A stretch of 64,000 nucleotides of DNA. It comes from Anaerolineales bacterium UBA6055. Lineage in GTDB: Bacteria; Chloroflexota; Anaerolineae; Aggregatilineales; Phototrophicaceae. Position 1 is the first letter of the stretch; each line of letters opens with the position of its first letter. Under the pieces are notes generated by a model. That model was given only the letters and a program-made list of their open reading frames with translations. It had not been told where the DNA came from and did no database searches. The stretch lies in NCBI GenBank assembly GCA_002428985.1, contig DIYL01000062.1:1-64000 (forward strand), given 5' to 3'. This document shows positions 44,711 to 53,889 of the stretch, one piece after another. Made by a program: the position numbers and the translations under genes.

Positions 44711-45625
44711 ATGTCGACATTAACACGGAGTCGAATGATTAAACTGATAATTGGACTGTGGGGAATGGCAAGACCCTCACAGTTGTTGGCATTTATTGTG
44801 CTGTACCTAACAGGCGCAATCCTCGCAGTTAAGCAAGGGCATAGTATCACAGTTGTACAAGGGATTGCCGGACTAGTCCCATTATTAATTGCGGGTGCAT
44901 CTATCCACTATAGTAATGAATATGCTGATGTCGAAACAGATAGATTAACACAGCGTACCCCATTTTCTGGCGGTAGTGGGATGTTAGCTGATGGTGTGAT
45001 TTCTCGTCAAATGGCGTGTCGGGGGATGTGGATTTTGCTCCTACTTTCTCTTTTGACAGCGATGATTGGTTTGGTTGTGATGCAAGGCTCAGTAATTGCC
45101 TTTATATTACTCTGTGCTGGATTATTCTTTGGTTGGATGTATTCGTTGCCACCGCTAAGACTTGCATGGTGTGGTTGGGGGGAATTGGATAATGCGTTGC
45201 TTGGTGGATTGTTATTGGCTTTATATGGTTATGCAACTGTCGCGCATACAATTACACTTGATGTCATTTTGATGTTTTTGCCGTTTACATGTATGGTATT
45301 TATCAATTTACTGGCGACTACTTTTGCTGATCGTGATGCCGATAAAGCTGTTGGTAAACATACCTTAGCGACACGTTTACCAGTAAAAACACTGCGCCGG
45401 TTATATGCGATAGTTGCGTTATTGAGTTATGGTTTGATGCTGATTTTTGCAGATTCTATTGTTTCCGTACAAATAGTTATCGGTGCGTTTCTAGTTAGCC
45501 CACTTGTGATCTGGGGGTACACACGATATACACTTATTCATTCGCCACACCCGACTGTGTTTGCAATGATTGCGATGATGCTTGTCTACTTTGTCGGTGT
45601 CATCATGGAATTATATTTTCGGTAA
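44711..45625 (+). CDS. UbiA-family prenyltransferase (MenA-like)
   Basis: 304 residues, about eight membrane helices. The first Asp-rich motif NEYADVETD (Asn69, Asp73, Asp77) and the second FADRDADKAVGKHT (about 200-213) bind the Mg-prenyl diphosphate, as in 1,4-dihydroxy-2-naphthoate prenyltransferase of menaquinone synthesis. Other UbiA acceptors are possible, and no other men genes adjoin it. It acts in the membrane. Its 3' end overlaps the convergent deacetylase gene by 15 bp. Confidence 0.85.
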   Translation: MSTLTRSRMIKLIIGLWGMARPSQLLAFIVLYLTGAILAVKQGHSITVVQGIAGLVPLLIAGASIHYSNEYADVETDRLTQRTPFSGGSGMLADGVISRQMACRGMWILLLLSLLTAMIGLVVMQGSVIAFILLCAGLFFGWMYSLPPLRLAWCGWGELDNALLGGLLLALYGYATVAHTITLDVILMFLPFTCMVFINLLATTFADRDADKAVGKHTLATRLPVKTLRRLYAIVALLSYGLMLIFADSIVSVQIVIGAFLVSPLVIWGYTRYTLIHSPHPTVFAMIAMMLVYFVGVIMELYFR

Positions 45626-46447
45626 ATCAGCAAATGTGACAAATTCTAAGTTATTTTGTTCTGCCACCTGTCGTAATTCTGGATGCTTAACCGCGATTAA
45701 CTCATCTTCCCGTGGTTCACTATACGCTTCTTGCAGTCCATCCGCATACCCCACATGACAGATGACCTCAGTGTAACCCGCTTCAATATTCGATAAAATT
45801 TCTTTAAAACGGGGAAGTCGATCACCGCGTTCCCATTCGAATGTATCAACGATGCGATCTGGACAGCGAGGTGAGTCATATTTTTCGTAAATTGCTTTGA
45901 GTTGCTCGTAAAGTGTCCCATCCGGATTATTGGGTAGGTTGTCATATCCATGTGGTGCATAAAGCAAGGCTGGGCGACGCATCGGAATATTATGCTCTTT
46001 GCATAGTGTGCACATCACCTCAAATGAAGCTGGATGTAGATAAGCTCCGCGATGATGGCTATCCATGTGCGTGGGTAGTATCCCCGCGATTTCAACAAAC
46101 CGATCAAATTGTGCATGAATCTCATTAGCGAGTTCAGTTGCATCGTATTGGGGTAATTGTTCTGTTAACCCATCATAAGTTTGCGGGAAGCGCCCGTCAC
46201 TACGGACTAGTGAAGACACTTCATTAGCTGGCAGAACCGGTTTACCAAACGACAATGTAAAATGTAATCCGACACCGAGCTTAGGAGCTTTCTCTTGTGC
46301 TTGGCGAATACCATTTACAGCAGATTGTACATTGATCATCGTACAAGTTGATGAGAGTAAGCCATCGTTATGTGCCTCGATGACACCACGATTAACACCA
46401 TCAGAAATACCAAAGTCATCGGAATTAAAAATCACATATTTTGTCAT
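45611..46447 (-). CDS. ChbG/YdjC-family carbohydrate deacetylase
   Basis: 278 residues. Metal and catalytic motifs are FNSDDFG (Asp10-Asp11), THMDSHH (His127, Asp129, His131/132) and GVGLHFTLSFGKPVLP. The family removes N-acetyl groups from chitooligosaccharides such as diacetylchitobiose, or acts on related polysaccharides. ATG has AGGAT upstream. It stands alone; 207 bp upstream separate it from the divergent ABC exporter, and that AT-rich stretch must hold both promoters. Confidence 0.88.
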   Translation of the reverse strand: MTKYVIFNSDDFGISDGVNRGVIEAHNDGLLSSTCTMINVQSAVNGIRQAQEKAPKLGVGLHFTLSFGKPVLPANEVSSLVRSDGRFPQTYDGLTEQLPQYDATELANEIHAQFDRFVEIAGILPTHMDSHHRGAYLHPASFEVMCTLCKEHNIPMRRPALLYAPHGYDNLPNNPDGTLYEQLKAIYEKYDSPRCPDRIVDTFEWERGDRLPRFKEILSNIEAGYTEVICHVGYADGLQEAYSEPREDELIAVKHPELRQVAEQNNLEFVTFADLPKI

Positions 46448-46653
46448 GGTTTGATTATCCTATTGGTGAAAATGTTACAGATTATGATATGTGCAGTACA
46501 ACGATTGAATTATATGAAGAGTAGATGTTCTTGATATCTTGAAATATTTTTCTATTTGAGTTATTGAACTTGCTATTTTATGAGCGTATGCGCTACCCTA
46601 TACAAACGCTTACATAAAATTGATTGATTTAATACCCACTAAAGAGTGTATGT

Positions 46654-48438
46654 ATGACATCTTTATTTCGCATTTTTCGTTACCTCAAGCCCTATAGTTG
46701 GTATCTTTTCTTCGGATTCTGGACAACTGTCTTGCCTGTGATGATGGAGTTAAGCATCCCGCGATTACTTCAGTTTATTATTGATGAAGGTATAATGCCA
46801 CAAAGTATGGCGATCATCTTACAAGGGGCTGGGTTGATGTTCCTTGCTGCGTTGGTTGGCGCACTCAGTACACTTGGTCAGGGATATTGTCGAGCAGTTG
46901 TGTCACAGGGATTGGCGTTTGATATACGCTATGATTTATTCAACCACATTCAGTCGTTATCATTTGCGAACTTAGATCAGATGAAAACGGGACGGTTGAT
47001 GACGCGCATTTCAAGCGATGTTGATGTTGTGCGTATGTTTTCAAGTGCAGGGTTAGCACTATTACTGCGCGTCATCTTGATGATTTTTGGCAGTATGATT
47101 TTAATCATTACGATCGACTGGCAACTCTCGCTCATTATGTTTACTGTAGTATTGGTTTCAGCAGTATTCATCCGTTATATCATCCTCAAAGCAACCGTGT
47201 TATTTGGTGTTGTTCAACGAAAACTCGGGTCACTCAACACCTTAGTCCAAGAAAATCTTGCAGGTATCCAAGTTGTAAAAGCTTTTGTGCGTAGTCGTTA
47301 TGCAATTGACAAATTTGCTGTTTTTAATGCCGACTATCGTGAGAAAAATATCGAAGTTGGTAACTTGATGGCAATCGCAATGCCGATTTTGCAAGTACTG
47401 ACCAATGTCGGTACAGTTGCTGTATTGTGGCTCGGCGGGATGGCAGTGATTGGCGACCGCCTGACTGTAGGTGAATTGGTCGCGTTCAACAATTATCTGA
47501 TGATCGGTATGGGGCCCTTATTATTCTTAGGTAACTTACTCATGATGGCGGCACGTGCTGATGCGTCTGCTGAGCGTGTGTTGGAAGTGTTTGATACAGA
47601 CCCGATCCTTAAGACTGCATCAAATCCACATGTTGCGGATAAGATCGGCGGTCATGTCGTATTTGAAAATGTCTCGTTTCATTATCAACGTCGGATTGGC
47701 GAAGATGATGGTGAAAAACGAAAAATCATAGGTGATGAAGTCTTACACGACATTAGCTTTGAGGTGGAAGCCGGACAACATGTTGCACTACTGGGTGCGA
47801 CTGGTTCAGGTAAAAGTAGCTTGGTCAATTTGATTCCCCGATTTTATGATGTGACGGGCGGTTCAATTCGGATTGATGGCGTTGATGTGCGCGATTGGTC
47901 ACCCTCTGCTCTGAGGGGTAAGGTGGGTATGGTCTTGCAAGAAGCAACCTTATTTAGCGGTACAATCCGAGACAACATCGCCTATGGATCCCCTGAAGCA
48001 ACATTAGATGATGTTATACAGGCAGCTCAGATTGCACAAGCACATGACTTCATTTCCGCTATGCCTAATGGGTACGATAGCGTTGTTGAAGCAGGTGGAA
48101 CGAATTTATCAGGCGGGCAAAAACAGCGGATCGCAATCGCCCGTGCTTTATTGATTTCACCGGGGATTCTTGTATTTGACGATAGCACCAGCGCAGTTGA
48201 TATGGAAACAGAGTTCAAAATCCAAGAAGCACTTGAACAATTACAAGCCAACCGTACGACATTTATTATTGCTCAGCGCATTTCCAGTGTGTTAAATGCC
48301 GACCAAATTTTACTGCTTGAGCAAGGGCGGATTGTTGGACAGGGAACACATACCGAGTTACTCGATACAAATCCGATGTATCAAGAAATTTACCAATCAC
48401 AACTGGGCGATCTGACTCGCGCTGACCTAAAAGGATAA
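46654..48438 (+). CDS. Heterodimeric ABC exporter, subunit with degenerate ATPase site
   Basis: 594 residues: six membrane helices (about 15-310) and an ATPase domain (about 335-590) with Walker A GATGSGKSS, signature LSGGQKQR and Walker B ILVFDDSTSAVD. The catalytic Glu after Walker B is Asp, and the switch His is Gln (FIIAQRIS), so its own nucleotide site should not hydrolyse ATP well. The partner 4 bp downstream has the complementary defect, as in BmrCD/TM287-288-type exporters. Substrate unknown; lipid or drug export is likely. Confidence 0.93.
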   Translation: MTSLFRIFRYLKPYSWYLFFGFWTTVLPVMMELSIPRLLQFIIDEGIMPQSMAIILQGAGLMFLAALVGALSTLGQGYCRAVVSQGLAFDIRYDLFNHIQSLSFANLDQMKTGRLMTRISSDVDVVRMFSSAGLALLLRVILMIFGSMILIITIDWQLSLIMFTVVLVSAVFIRYIILKATVLFGVVQRKLGSLNTLVQENLAGIQVVKAFVRSRYAIDKFAVFNADYREKNIEVGNLMAIAMPILQVLTNVGTVAVLWLGGMAVIGDRLTVGELVAFNNYLMIGMGPLLFLGNLLMMAARADASAERVLEVFDTDPILKTASNPHVADKIGGHVVFENVSFHYQRRIGEDDGEKRKIIGDEVLHDISFEVEAGQHVALLGATGSGKSSLVNLIPRFYDVTGGSIRIDGVDVRDWSPSALRGKVGMVLQEATLFSGTIRDNIAYGSPEATLDDVIQAAQIAQAHDFISAMPNGYDSVVEAGGTNLSGGQKQRIAIARALLISPGILVFDDSTSAVDMETEFKIQEALEQLQANRTTFIIAQRISSVLNADQILLLEQGRIVGQGTHTELLDTNPMYQEIYQSQLGDLTRADLKG

Positions 48439-48442
48439 GCTG

Positions 48443-50269
48443 ATGTCAAAACAAAGTTCACAATCCAATGCACCACGTTTTGTTGGCGGATCAGGTAGAC
48501 CATCGGGTGAAACTGCTCAAGACCGACAAAAAACACTCCGACGACTATCAGAATATTTGAGACCGTATCGTACCTCGCTTATTTCAGTGACGGTTCTCGT
48601 AGTCATCGCGACATTTTTGGGGTTAGCCGGACCTGTTTTATTAGGTCGTGCGATTGACCAATATGTTGTATTCGATGATGTTGACGGGTTAATACAGATG
48701 GTCGTTTTGATGCTGATTGTATATCTGGCGCAGGGTGTTTTTACGATGATTCATGGAATATTGATGATTCGTGTAGGACAGCACTTTGTCGCTGATATTC
48801 GTGCGACGCTGTTTAATCATTTTCAGATATTGTCGATGGATTATCACGACCGTCATCGTGTGGGTGATTTAATGAGTCGTGTATCCAATGACAGTGAGGC
48901 GATCAATCAGATTCTGTCCAACGGGTTGATTCAATTCACCACCAATATTTTATCATTGGGTGGCATCATGATTGCGATGTTCCTCATTAATTTTCCGCTT
49001 GCTGTCGGGACGGTTACAATTCTACCGATTATGTTGTGGCTGACGAGTCAGGTTACACGTCGTACCCGTGAGGCATTTCGCGGTATGCAGAAAAATCTTG
49101 GTAGCATGAATGCCATTATGGAGGAAAATATTACAGGTATCCGTGCCGTACAAGCATATGCTCGTGAAGCGGGTGCTGTGGAGCAATTTCAAGCGGCTAG
49201 CACGGAGTATCGCAAAGCAGGTATTCGCGCAGATTTCATTACAGCGGCATTAGGTCCGATGTTTACCACGATGAGTATCTTGACGATTGCCGCTACATCT
49301 TTATTGGGTGGGTGGCTCGCGTTGCAAGATATTGTCTCTGTTGGCGTTTTGGCTACATTTGTCATTTATATTATGAATTTCTTCCGCCCGATGCGTGGGA
49401 TTGCAATGGTTTACAATCAGCTACAGGCTGCTCTCGCTGGTGCTGAGCGTATTTTTGAAGTATTGGACGAAACACCAACGGTTGATGATAAACCAGATGC
49501 TGCGAATCTTGGTCACATTGATGGGCATGTATCATTTGATAATGTCAGCTTTGCTTACGAACCTGATAAACCTGTCCTAGTAGACATTAACCTTGAGGTC
49601 AATCCTGGTCAAACGATTGCACTTGTTGGACCAACAGGTGCAGGTAAAACAACCATCATTAGCTTGTTAAGCCGATTCTATGATGTGACTGCAGGGACGA
49701 TTCTCTTGGATGGACATGATATTCGTGATGTAAAACAAGATACGATTCGGCAACAATTAGGTATTGTGCTCCAAGATACATTCTTGTTCAGTGGTACAGT
49801 TATGGAAAATATCCGATATGGTCGTTTGGATGCCACTGATGAAGATGTGGTTGAAGCGGCTAAACTGGCAAATGCAGATCGATTCATCCGATTATTACCG
49901 CTTGGCTATGAGACTGAAGTATCTGAAAAAGGTAATAATTTCAGTCAGGGGCAACGCCAACTATTAGCAATTGCCCGCGCGGTGTTAGCTGATCCGCGTA
50001 TTTTGATTTTGGATGAGGCGACGAGTAGTGTTGATACCCGCACTGAAATACAAATTCAACAGGCATTATTACGCTTGTTGGAAGGGCGCACAGCGTTTGT
50101 GATAGCACACCGCCTGAGTACAATTCGTAATGCAGATCAAGTATTGGTGGTTAATGATCATCGTATCATTGAACGCGGTACACATGATGATTTACTAGAA
50201 AAACGCGGCTTTTACTATGATCTGTATATGAGCCAATATCATCGCCTTGCTGAACTCATCCGAGACTAG
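48443..50269 (+). CDS. Heterodimeric ABC exporter, catalytic subunit
   Basis: 608 residues: a polar N-terminus with GGSGRPSGETAQD, six membrane helices, and an ATPase domain with Walker A GPTGAGKTT, Walker B ILILDEATSSVD and switch AFVIAHRLST, all canonical. The signature is FSQGQRQL in place of LSGGQ. This weakened signature faces the degenerate site of the upstream subunit, so the pair has one active and one non-canonical site. Start ATG 48443 has AAGGAT upstream within the end of the previous gene. Confidence 0.93.
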   Translation: MSKQSSQSNAPRFVGGSGRPSGETAQDRQKTLRRLSEYLRPYRTSLISVTVLVVIATFLGLAGPVLLGRAIDQYVVFDDVDGLIQMVVLMLIVYLAQGVFTMIHGILMIRVGQHFVADIRATLFNHFQILSMDYHDRHRVGDLMSRVSNDSEAINQILSNGLIQFTTNILSLGGIMIAMFLINFPLAVGTVTILPIMLWLTSQVTRRTREAFRGMQKNLGSMNAIMEENITGIRAVQAYAREAGAVEQFQAASTEYRKAGIRADFITAALGPMFTTMSILTIAATSLLGGWLALQDIVSVGVLATFVIYIMNFFRPMRGIAMVYNQLQAALAGAERIFEVLDETPTVDDKPDAANLGHIDGHVSFDNVSFAYEPDKPVLVDINLEVNPGQTIALVGPTGAGKTTIISLLSRFYDVTAGTILLDGHDIRDVKQDTIRQQLGIVLQDTFLFSGTVMENIRYGRLDATDEDVVEAAKLANADRFIRLLPLGYETEVSEKGNNFSQGQRQLLAIARAVLADPRILILDEATSSVDTRTEIQIQQALLRLLEGRTAFVIAHRLSTIRNADQVLVVNDHRIIERGTHDDLLEKRGFYYDLYMSQYHRLAELIRD

Positions 50270-50270
50270 G

Positions 50271-51101
50271 CTATGGTTGCCACTCGATTACTTTACGATG
50301 CTGGATCAATTCGCCATTGGGAATGCTTGTTTCAAGTACCCACAAAACATCGACTGATGCGGCATCAGGTGATTGTGCGTTAGACATGTCGTCGAACCAC
50401 GGACGAGATGCATCAGTATCGACTAATCCGGGACAAACCGAATGAATATGTAGATTTCGTTCGGGGTGTTGTTGCATCTCGCGTGCAAATATCTTGTTGC
50501 TGGCGACTTGCCCAATTTTTGAGGGGATATTCATCCACTCGGGATACCCATAATCGACGTCTTTTTGATCTAGAACCAATTGGGTATAGTCACGCATGGT
50601 TGCATCTATATCATCGAGCGATTTTGTCTCGACATCAAAAAGTGGATGTAATTTTTCGTCTAGATTGCGTAATGAACCAAAACTGCTGGCAACTACAATG
50701 AAATGCGCATCGTCATTGAGGATCGGTTCAACCTGTTGGATAAGACGGTGTGTCCCATGATTATTGGTATTGATGAAAGCCTCGATTTGTTCGGCTTTAG
50801 AATAATCAGGGGAGATGCGTGCGGCTGCGTTGCCGATAAAGACATCAATTCCGTCGTGTGTTTCTTGAATATGATCGACAAATGTCGCGATACTATCTTC
50901 ATCGGTAATATCCAACAGATGAAACGCAGGTGATAAACCTTCCTTATTGAGTTGTTCTACAGCTTGTTGTCCACGTTCTTGACTACGTGCTGTCAGGTAA
51001 ACAATTGCATCGTCTCCATGTGCTTTTAAGAGTGCCCGTACCAGACCTAATCCCAATCCCGTGTTTGAACCCGTTACAACCATTACTTTTTTGCTGCTCA
51101 A
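50271..51101 (-). CDS. Short-chain dehydrogenase/reductase lacking the catalytic Tyr
   Basis: 276 residues. The cofactor motif is TGSNTGLGLGL (10-20); NAAA at 91-94 replaces NNAG; Ser139/140 occupies the catalytic Ser position. The active-site motif reads NIPSKIG (191-197), so the Tyr of YxxxK is Asn191 while Lys195 remains. It is closest in style to carbonyl-reductase SDRs. Without Tyr the usual hydride-transfer chemistry is doubtful. Start is TTG 51101 with AGGAG seven nt upstream. It converges on the ABC exporter. Confidence 0.85.
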   Translation of the reverse strand: MSSKKVMVVTGSNTGLGLGLVRALLKAHGDDAIVYLTARSQERGQQAVEQLNKEGLSPAFHLLDITDEDSIATFVDHIQETHDGIDVFIGNAAARISPDYSKAEQIEAFINTNNHGTHRLIQQVEPILNDDAHFIVVASSFGSLRNLDEKLHPLFDVETKSLDDIDATMRDYTQLVLDQKDVDYGYPEWMNIPSKIGQVASNKIFAREMQQHPERNLHIHSVCPGLVDTDASRPWFDDMSNAQSPDAASVDVLWVLETSIPNGELIQHRKVIEWQP

Positions 51102-51354
51102 AATAATGCTCCTATCAAATTTATACTAAACCAGAAACTCAAATTATGTTCGCTTCATCTCCAATAGAGCTAGAGACAATAATTGAGAAAAACAGTATAA
51201 ACTCACTATAGGAGATTTGATAATAGGTAAGCTTCAAAAATGATGCTGACCTAACTGCGAATACCTTTTTATAGCCAAGTATAAATGTTGCTATCCGACA
51301 ACATTTATCGTGTGTATCAACATTATTTGGATTGTTAGTGTATCGATTTTGAGT

Positions 51355-52356
51355 TTATTGGTCAGACAAGATTGGTATAGGGCGTATTGTATATATCTCA
51401 TTCATTGGATTCGTAAATTGGGGTTGAATACCATAAATGACATTATCTTTAACAGCGAGTGTGGTGACTGCCTCATCAACAGGTACTTGATTTTCAATTG
51501 TCGCTGTTTCCCAATCATCATCACTGAAAAGTTGAACAACGTGAAACTCTGCATCATCAGGACTCGTCATAACATCGCCTAACAATGCTGCGGCAACGAC
51601 GGTCTGTTCGTCAACCAGTACCATACCATCAATACTTACTGAGATTCCAATTTCGATTTTTGTTAGATTTTCAGGGTTAGTAATGGGAATACGATAAAGA
51701 TCACCCGGTAAAACAGCTACTAGTAAGTAACCATCAGGATGATAGTCGATGCCATTCATTGCTATAGCTGGTGCTTGTTCGTTAAAAATAGGCGATTGAA
51801 GACGGTTATCGCGGATAAAGATCGAGGCATTTCCATCTGCATCAATTTTATAGATAGTGGGTGAAGCACTGTCTGTTACATAAGCATTGCCATCAGAATC
51901 AACTGTTACGTCGTTGGGTAAGAGACCAGATCCTTCTTTCACAAAACTCGCAAAAGATGTGAAATAAATACGTTCCCATGTTTCCATATCATATGCCGCT
52001 AGCCCCATTGATGAGAGATCGGCTGTTTGACCCATCATGAGTGCAGGGTCGAAATTTACAGCGAGGAGACGGTTATTCAATTGATCAATATGCACACCAA
52101 GTGTCATTGAGAGATCTTCATCTTCAACCAATAGAGAAATAGATCCATCAAACTCGACAGAGAAGATACTACCAGAGGTTATAGCACCTGATCCCAGTAT
52201 AAACCGGTCATTAGATACATCATATTCTATACCTTCGGGCATCAACCCTTGGTATTCAATAAAGATAGGTTCAAGCGAAACCTCCTCTGAAGATTGTGCA
52301 GCAACAGGTATTAGACTTATACATAGAGTTAATAGAACGAGCAACTTGCGTATCAT
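51355..52356 (-). CDS. Secreted SMP-30/gluconolactonase-like beta-propeller protein
   Basis: 333 residues from ATG 52356 (GGAG nine nt upstream). Signal peptide MIRKLLVLLTLCISLIPVAA, then repeated propeller units: PEGIEYDVSNDRFILGS, LPNDVTVDSDGNAYVTDS, ASPTIYKIDADG, MNGIDYHPDGYLLVA. This fits the SMP-30/strictosidine-synthase-like fold of lactonases or binding proteins. It follows the marR gene on the same strand but a strong terminator lies between, so it needs its own promoter. Confidence 0.8.
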   Translation of the reverse strand: MIRKLLVLLTLCISLIPVAAQSSEEVSLEPIFIEYQGLMPEGIEYDVSNDRFILGSGAITSGSIFSVEFDGSISLLVEDEDLSMTLGVHIDQLNNRLLAVNFDPALMMGQTADLSSMGLAAYDMETWERIYFTSFASFVKEGSGLLPNDVTVDSDGNAYVTDSASPTIYKIDADGNASIFIRDNRLQSPIFNEQAPAIAMNGIDYHPDGYLLVAVLPGDLYRIPITNPENLTKIEIGISVSIDGMVLVDEQTVVAAALLGDVMTSPDDAEFHVVQLFSDDDWETATIENQVPVDEAVTTLAVKDNVIYGIQPQFTNPMNEIYTIRPIPILSDQ

Positions 52357-52404
52357 CAATTTTTACTCCATCAAGTAATTAGGTTCGATGAAGTTATTGT
52401 ACAC

Positions 52405-52433
52405 AAAAAAGATAGGTAGTCAACCTATCTTTT
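52405..52433 (-). terminator. Intrinsic terminator overlapping the marR stop
   Basis: On the minus strand AAAAGATAGGT, loop TGACT, ACCTATCTTTT plus further T: an 11-bp perfect stem and T-run. The stem starts inside the stop codon of the marR gene. Confidence 0.85.
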
Positions 52434-52842
52434 AATCACCTTTGCTGATAATTCTATCAAGTAGCTCTGATAACGTTTCTACTTCTTGTGATGAAAAATC
52501 TTCAAAGACTTCTTGTAATACTTCTAAAGCCTCTTGACGTAGTTTCTGAGCCATATCTTCACCTTTGGAAGTAAGGTACAAAAGACGAACGCGGGCATCT
52601 GTTTCACTTACTTGACGATACAATAGTTCACGGCGTTCTAACTCATTCAGAAAACTTGTTAATGTTGGTGAGGTGACTCGTAGTTTTTCTAGGAGTAATC
52701 TATGTTCGATACCATTTTCTAACTCAATGAGCATCAAAATCTCTGTTTGCGAACGTGTAAGGCTATAGTTCTGAAGGCGTATATCCATGAGATGTTGTAA
52801 TGTGCTCATTGTTAGCTTTAGCTTTTGCATAATTTGTTCCAT
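52432..52842 (-). CDS. MarR-family transcriptional regulator
   Basis: 136 residues. The winged helix has SLTRSQTEILMLIE, the recognition region LRVTSPTLTSFLNELERRELL and the wing SETDARVRLLYLTSKG, followed by the dimerisation helix. It binds DNA as a dimer, commonly repressing stress or export genes in response to small aromatic ligands. ATG 52842 has AGAGAGG eight nt upstream. Its target could be its own gene or the adjacent membrane or propeller genes (inference). Confidence 0.92.
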   Translation of the reverse strand: MEQIMQKLKLTMSTLQHLMDIRLQNYSLTRSQTEILMLIELENGIEHRLLLEKLRVTSPTLTSFLNELERRELLYRQVSETDARVRLLYLTSKGEDMAQKLRQEALEVLQEVFEDFSSQEVETLSELLDRIISKGD

Positions 52843-53143
52843 ACAAATTGCCTCTCTATATTGAATGACATTATCCTGATTGTGGTTTACAACGTTTAAT
52901 ATTTGGGTTTCAAATAGCTGAAGCTGACTTATCCAAGGTAGTTAACGATGTATGAAACGCCAAATACTAGAACTGCTCAAGTGCTTTCAAGTCATTATGC
53001 ATGATTATCTTACAATGTAGAAGAAAGAGACTTTGATTATCATATGTCTTGTAAATACTATATTGAATCTCTATGTAGAGCATCTTAAAATTATAAAATG
53101 AGAAGGGTTACCTCGTCCAATAATTTGAGAGAAGGGATAAGAG
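52843..53143. other. Divergent intergenic region
   Basis: 301 bp between the marR gene and the plus-strand membrane gene at 53144. It is AT-rich and must hold both promoters. I see no clear operator or hairpin. Confidence 0.4.
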
Positions 53144-53767
53144 ATGGTCAAAGAGATAGTGATTGCTGCGGATGCCGCCACTGTTAAAACGCAGGGGAAA
53201 GACATAGTTGTCAAACCAAAAAGATTAGTTATGTTTCTAACCGCGATTATTGTCGGCTTTGCCGGAATAAGTCTTTTAGCATTGGGCGTTGGTGTTCTAC
53301 TGATCGATCTTGCTGCTGGAGATTTAGAGCAGATTGGATCCAACTTACCTGGAATAGCTCTAGGTACCGGTTTTATAGGTGTCGCATTCTTTGCATTTAG
53401 CAAAGGTAGATCACAAAGAGCAATTCACTTCGATGCAACTAATCATCAGGTTGTAATCGGCAATGAATCTATTCCTTTTGATAGAATTATTGGAGTCTAT
53501 TTGCAACGTACAGGGCGTGCAACAATCGACACTAAATCTAGTATAATAATACAAACAGGTATTATCGTTGATAACCTAGCAATCCCAATTGTAAGCGTCT
53601 CAAAAACCAACCGAGTGCAGAACATGTCTGATGCTGTTACCTTAGTTCGGTTATATGCACATCGTCTTGGACACGATCCAAGCGTTGTTGGGCGATATGA
53701 TGATTTGATCAATATCAATCTTCAGGCAAATTCACCTGTTATTTTACCGTTTACGTCTAATATATGA
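53144..53767 (+). CDS. Hypothetical two-TM membrane protein
   Basis: 207 residues. Two hydrophobic segments (about 28-55 and 68-85) follow a polar start; the C-terminal 120 residues are a beta-strand-rich soluble domain (RAIHFDATNHQVVIGN, IPFDRIIGVYLQR) that resembles PH-like folds in style only. ATG has AAGGGA six nt upstream. It stands alone, ending at a bidirectional terminator. No family is recognised. Confidence 0.7.
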   Translation: MVKEIVIAADAATVKTQGKDIVVKPKRLVMFLTAIIVGFAGISLLALGVGVLLIDLAAGDLEQIGSNLPGIALGTGFIGVAFFAFSKGRSQRAIHFDATNHQVVIGNESIPFDRIIGVYLQRTGRATIDTKSSIIIQTGIIVDNLAIPIVSVSKTNRVQNMSDAVTLVRLYAHRLGHDPSVVGRYDDLININLQANSPVILPFTSNI

Positions 53768-53853
53768 TGTGTATTTTTGTGGGAAATTCTCAATAGGTTG
53801 AAAACGTCGATAGTATTAACTACAAGAATAATCATAAGGTTGTAGTGTTACAG

Positions 53854-53872
53854 TGGGGCATATGCTGCCCCA
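53854..53872. terminator. Bidirectional hairpin between convergent genes
   Basis: TGGGGCA, loop TATGC, TGCCCCA, followed by TTTATATT on the plus strand. It lies between the two-TM gene and gpmI. Confidence 0.6.
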
Positions 53873-53889
53873 TTTATATTGATATAGAT

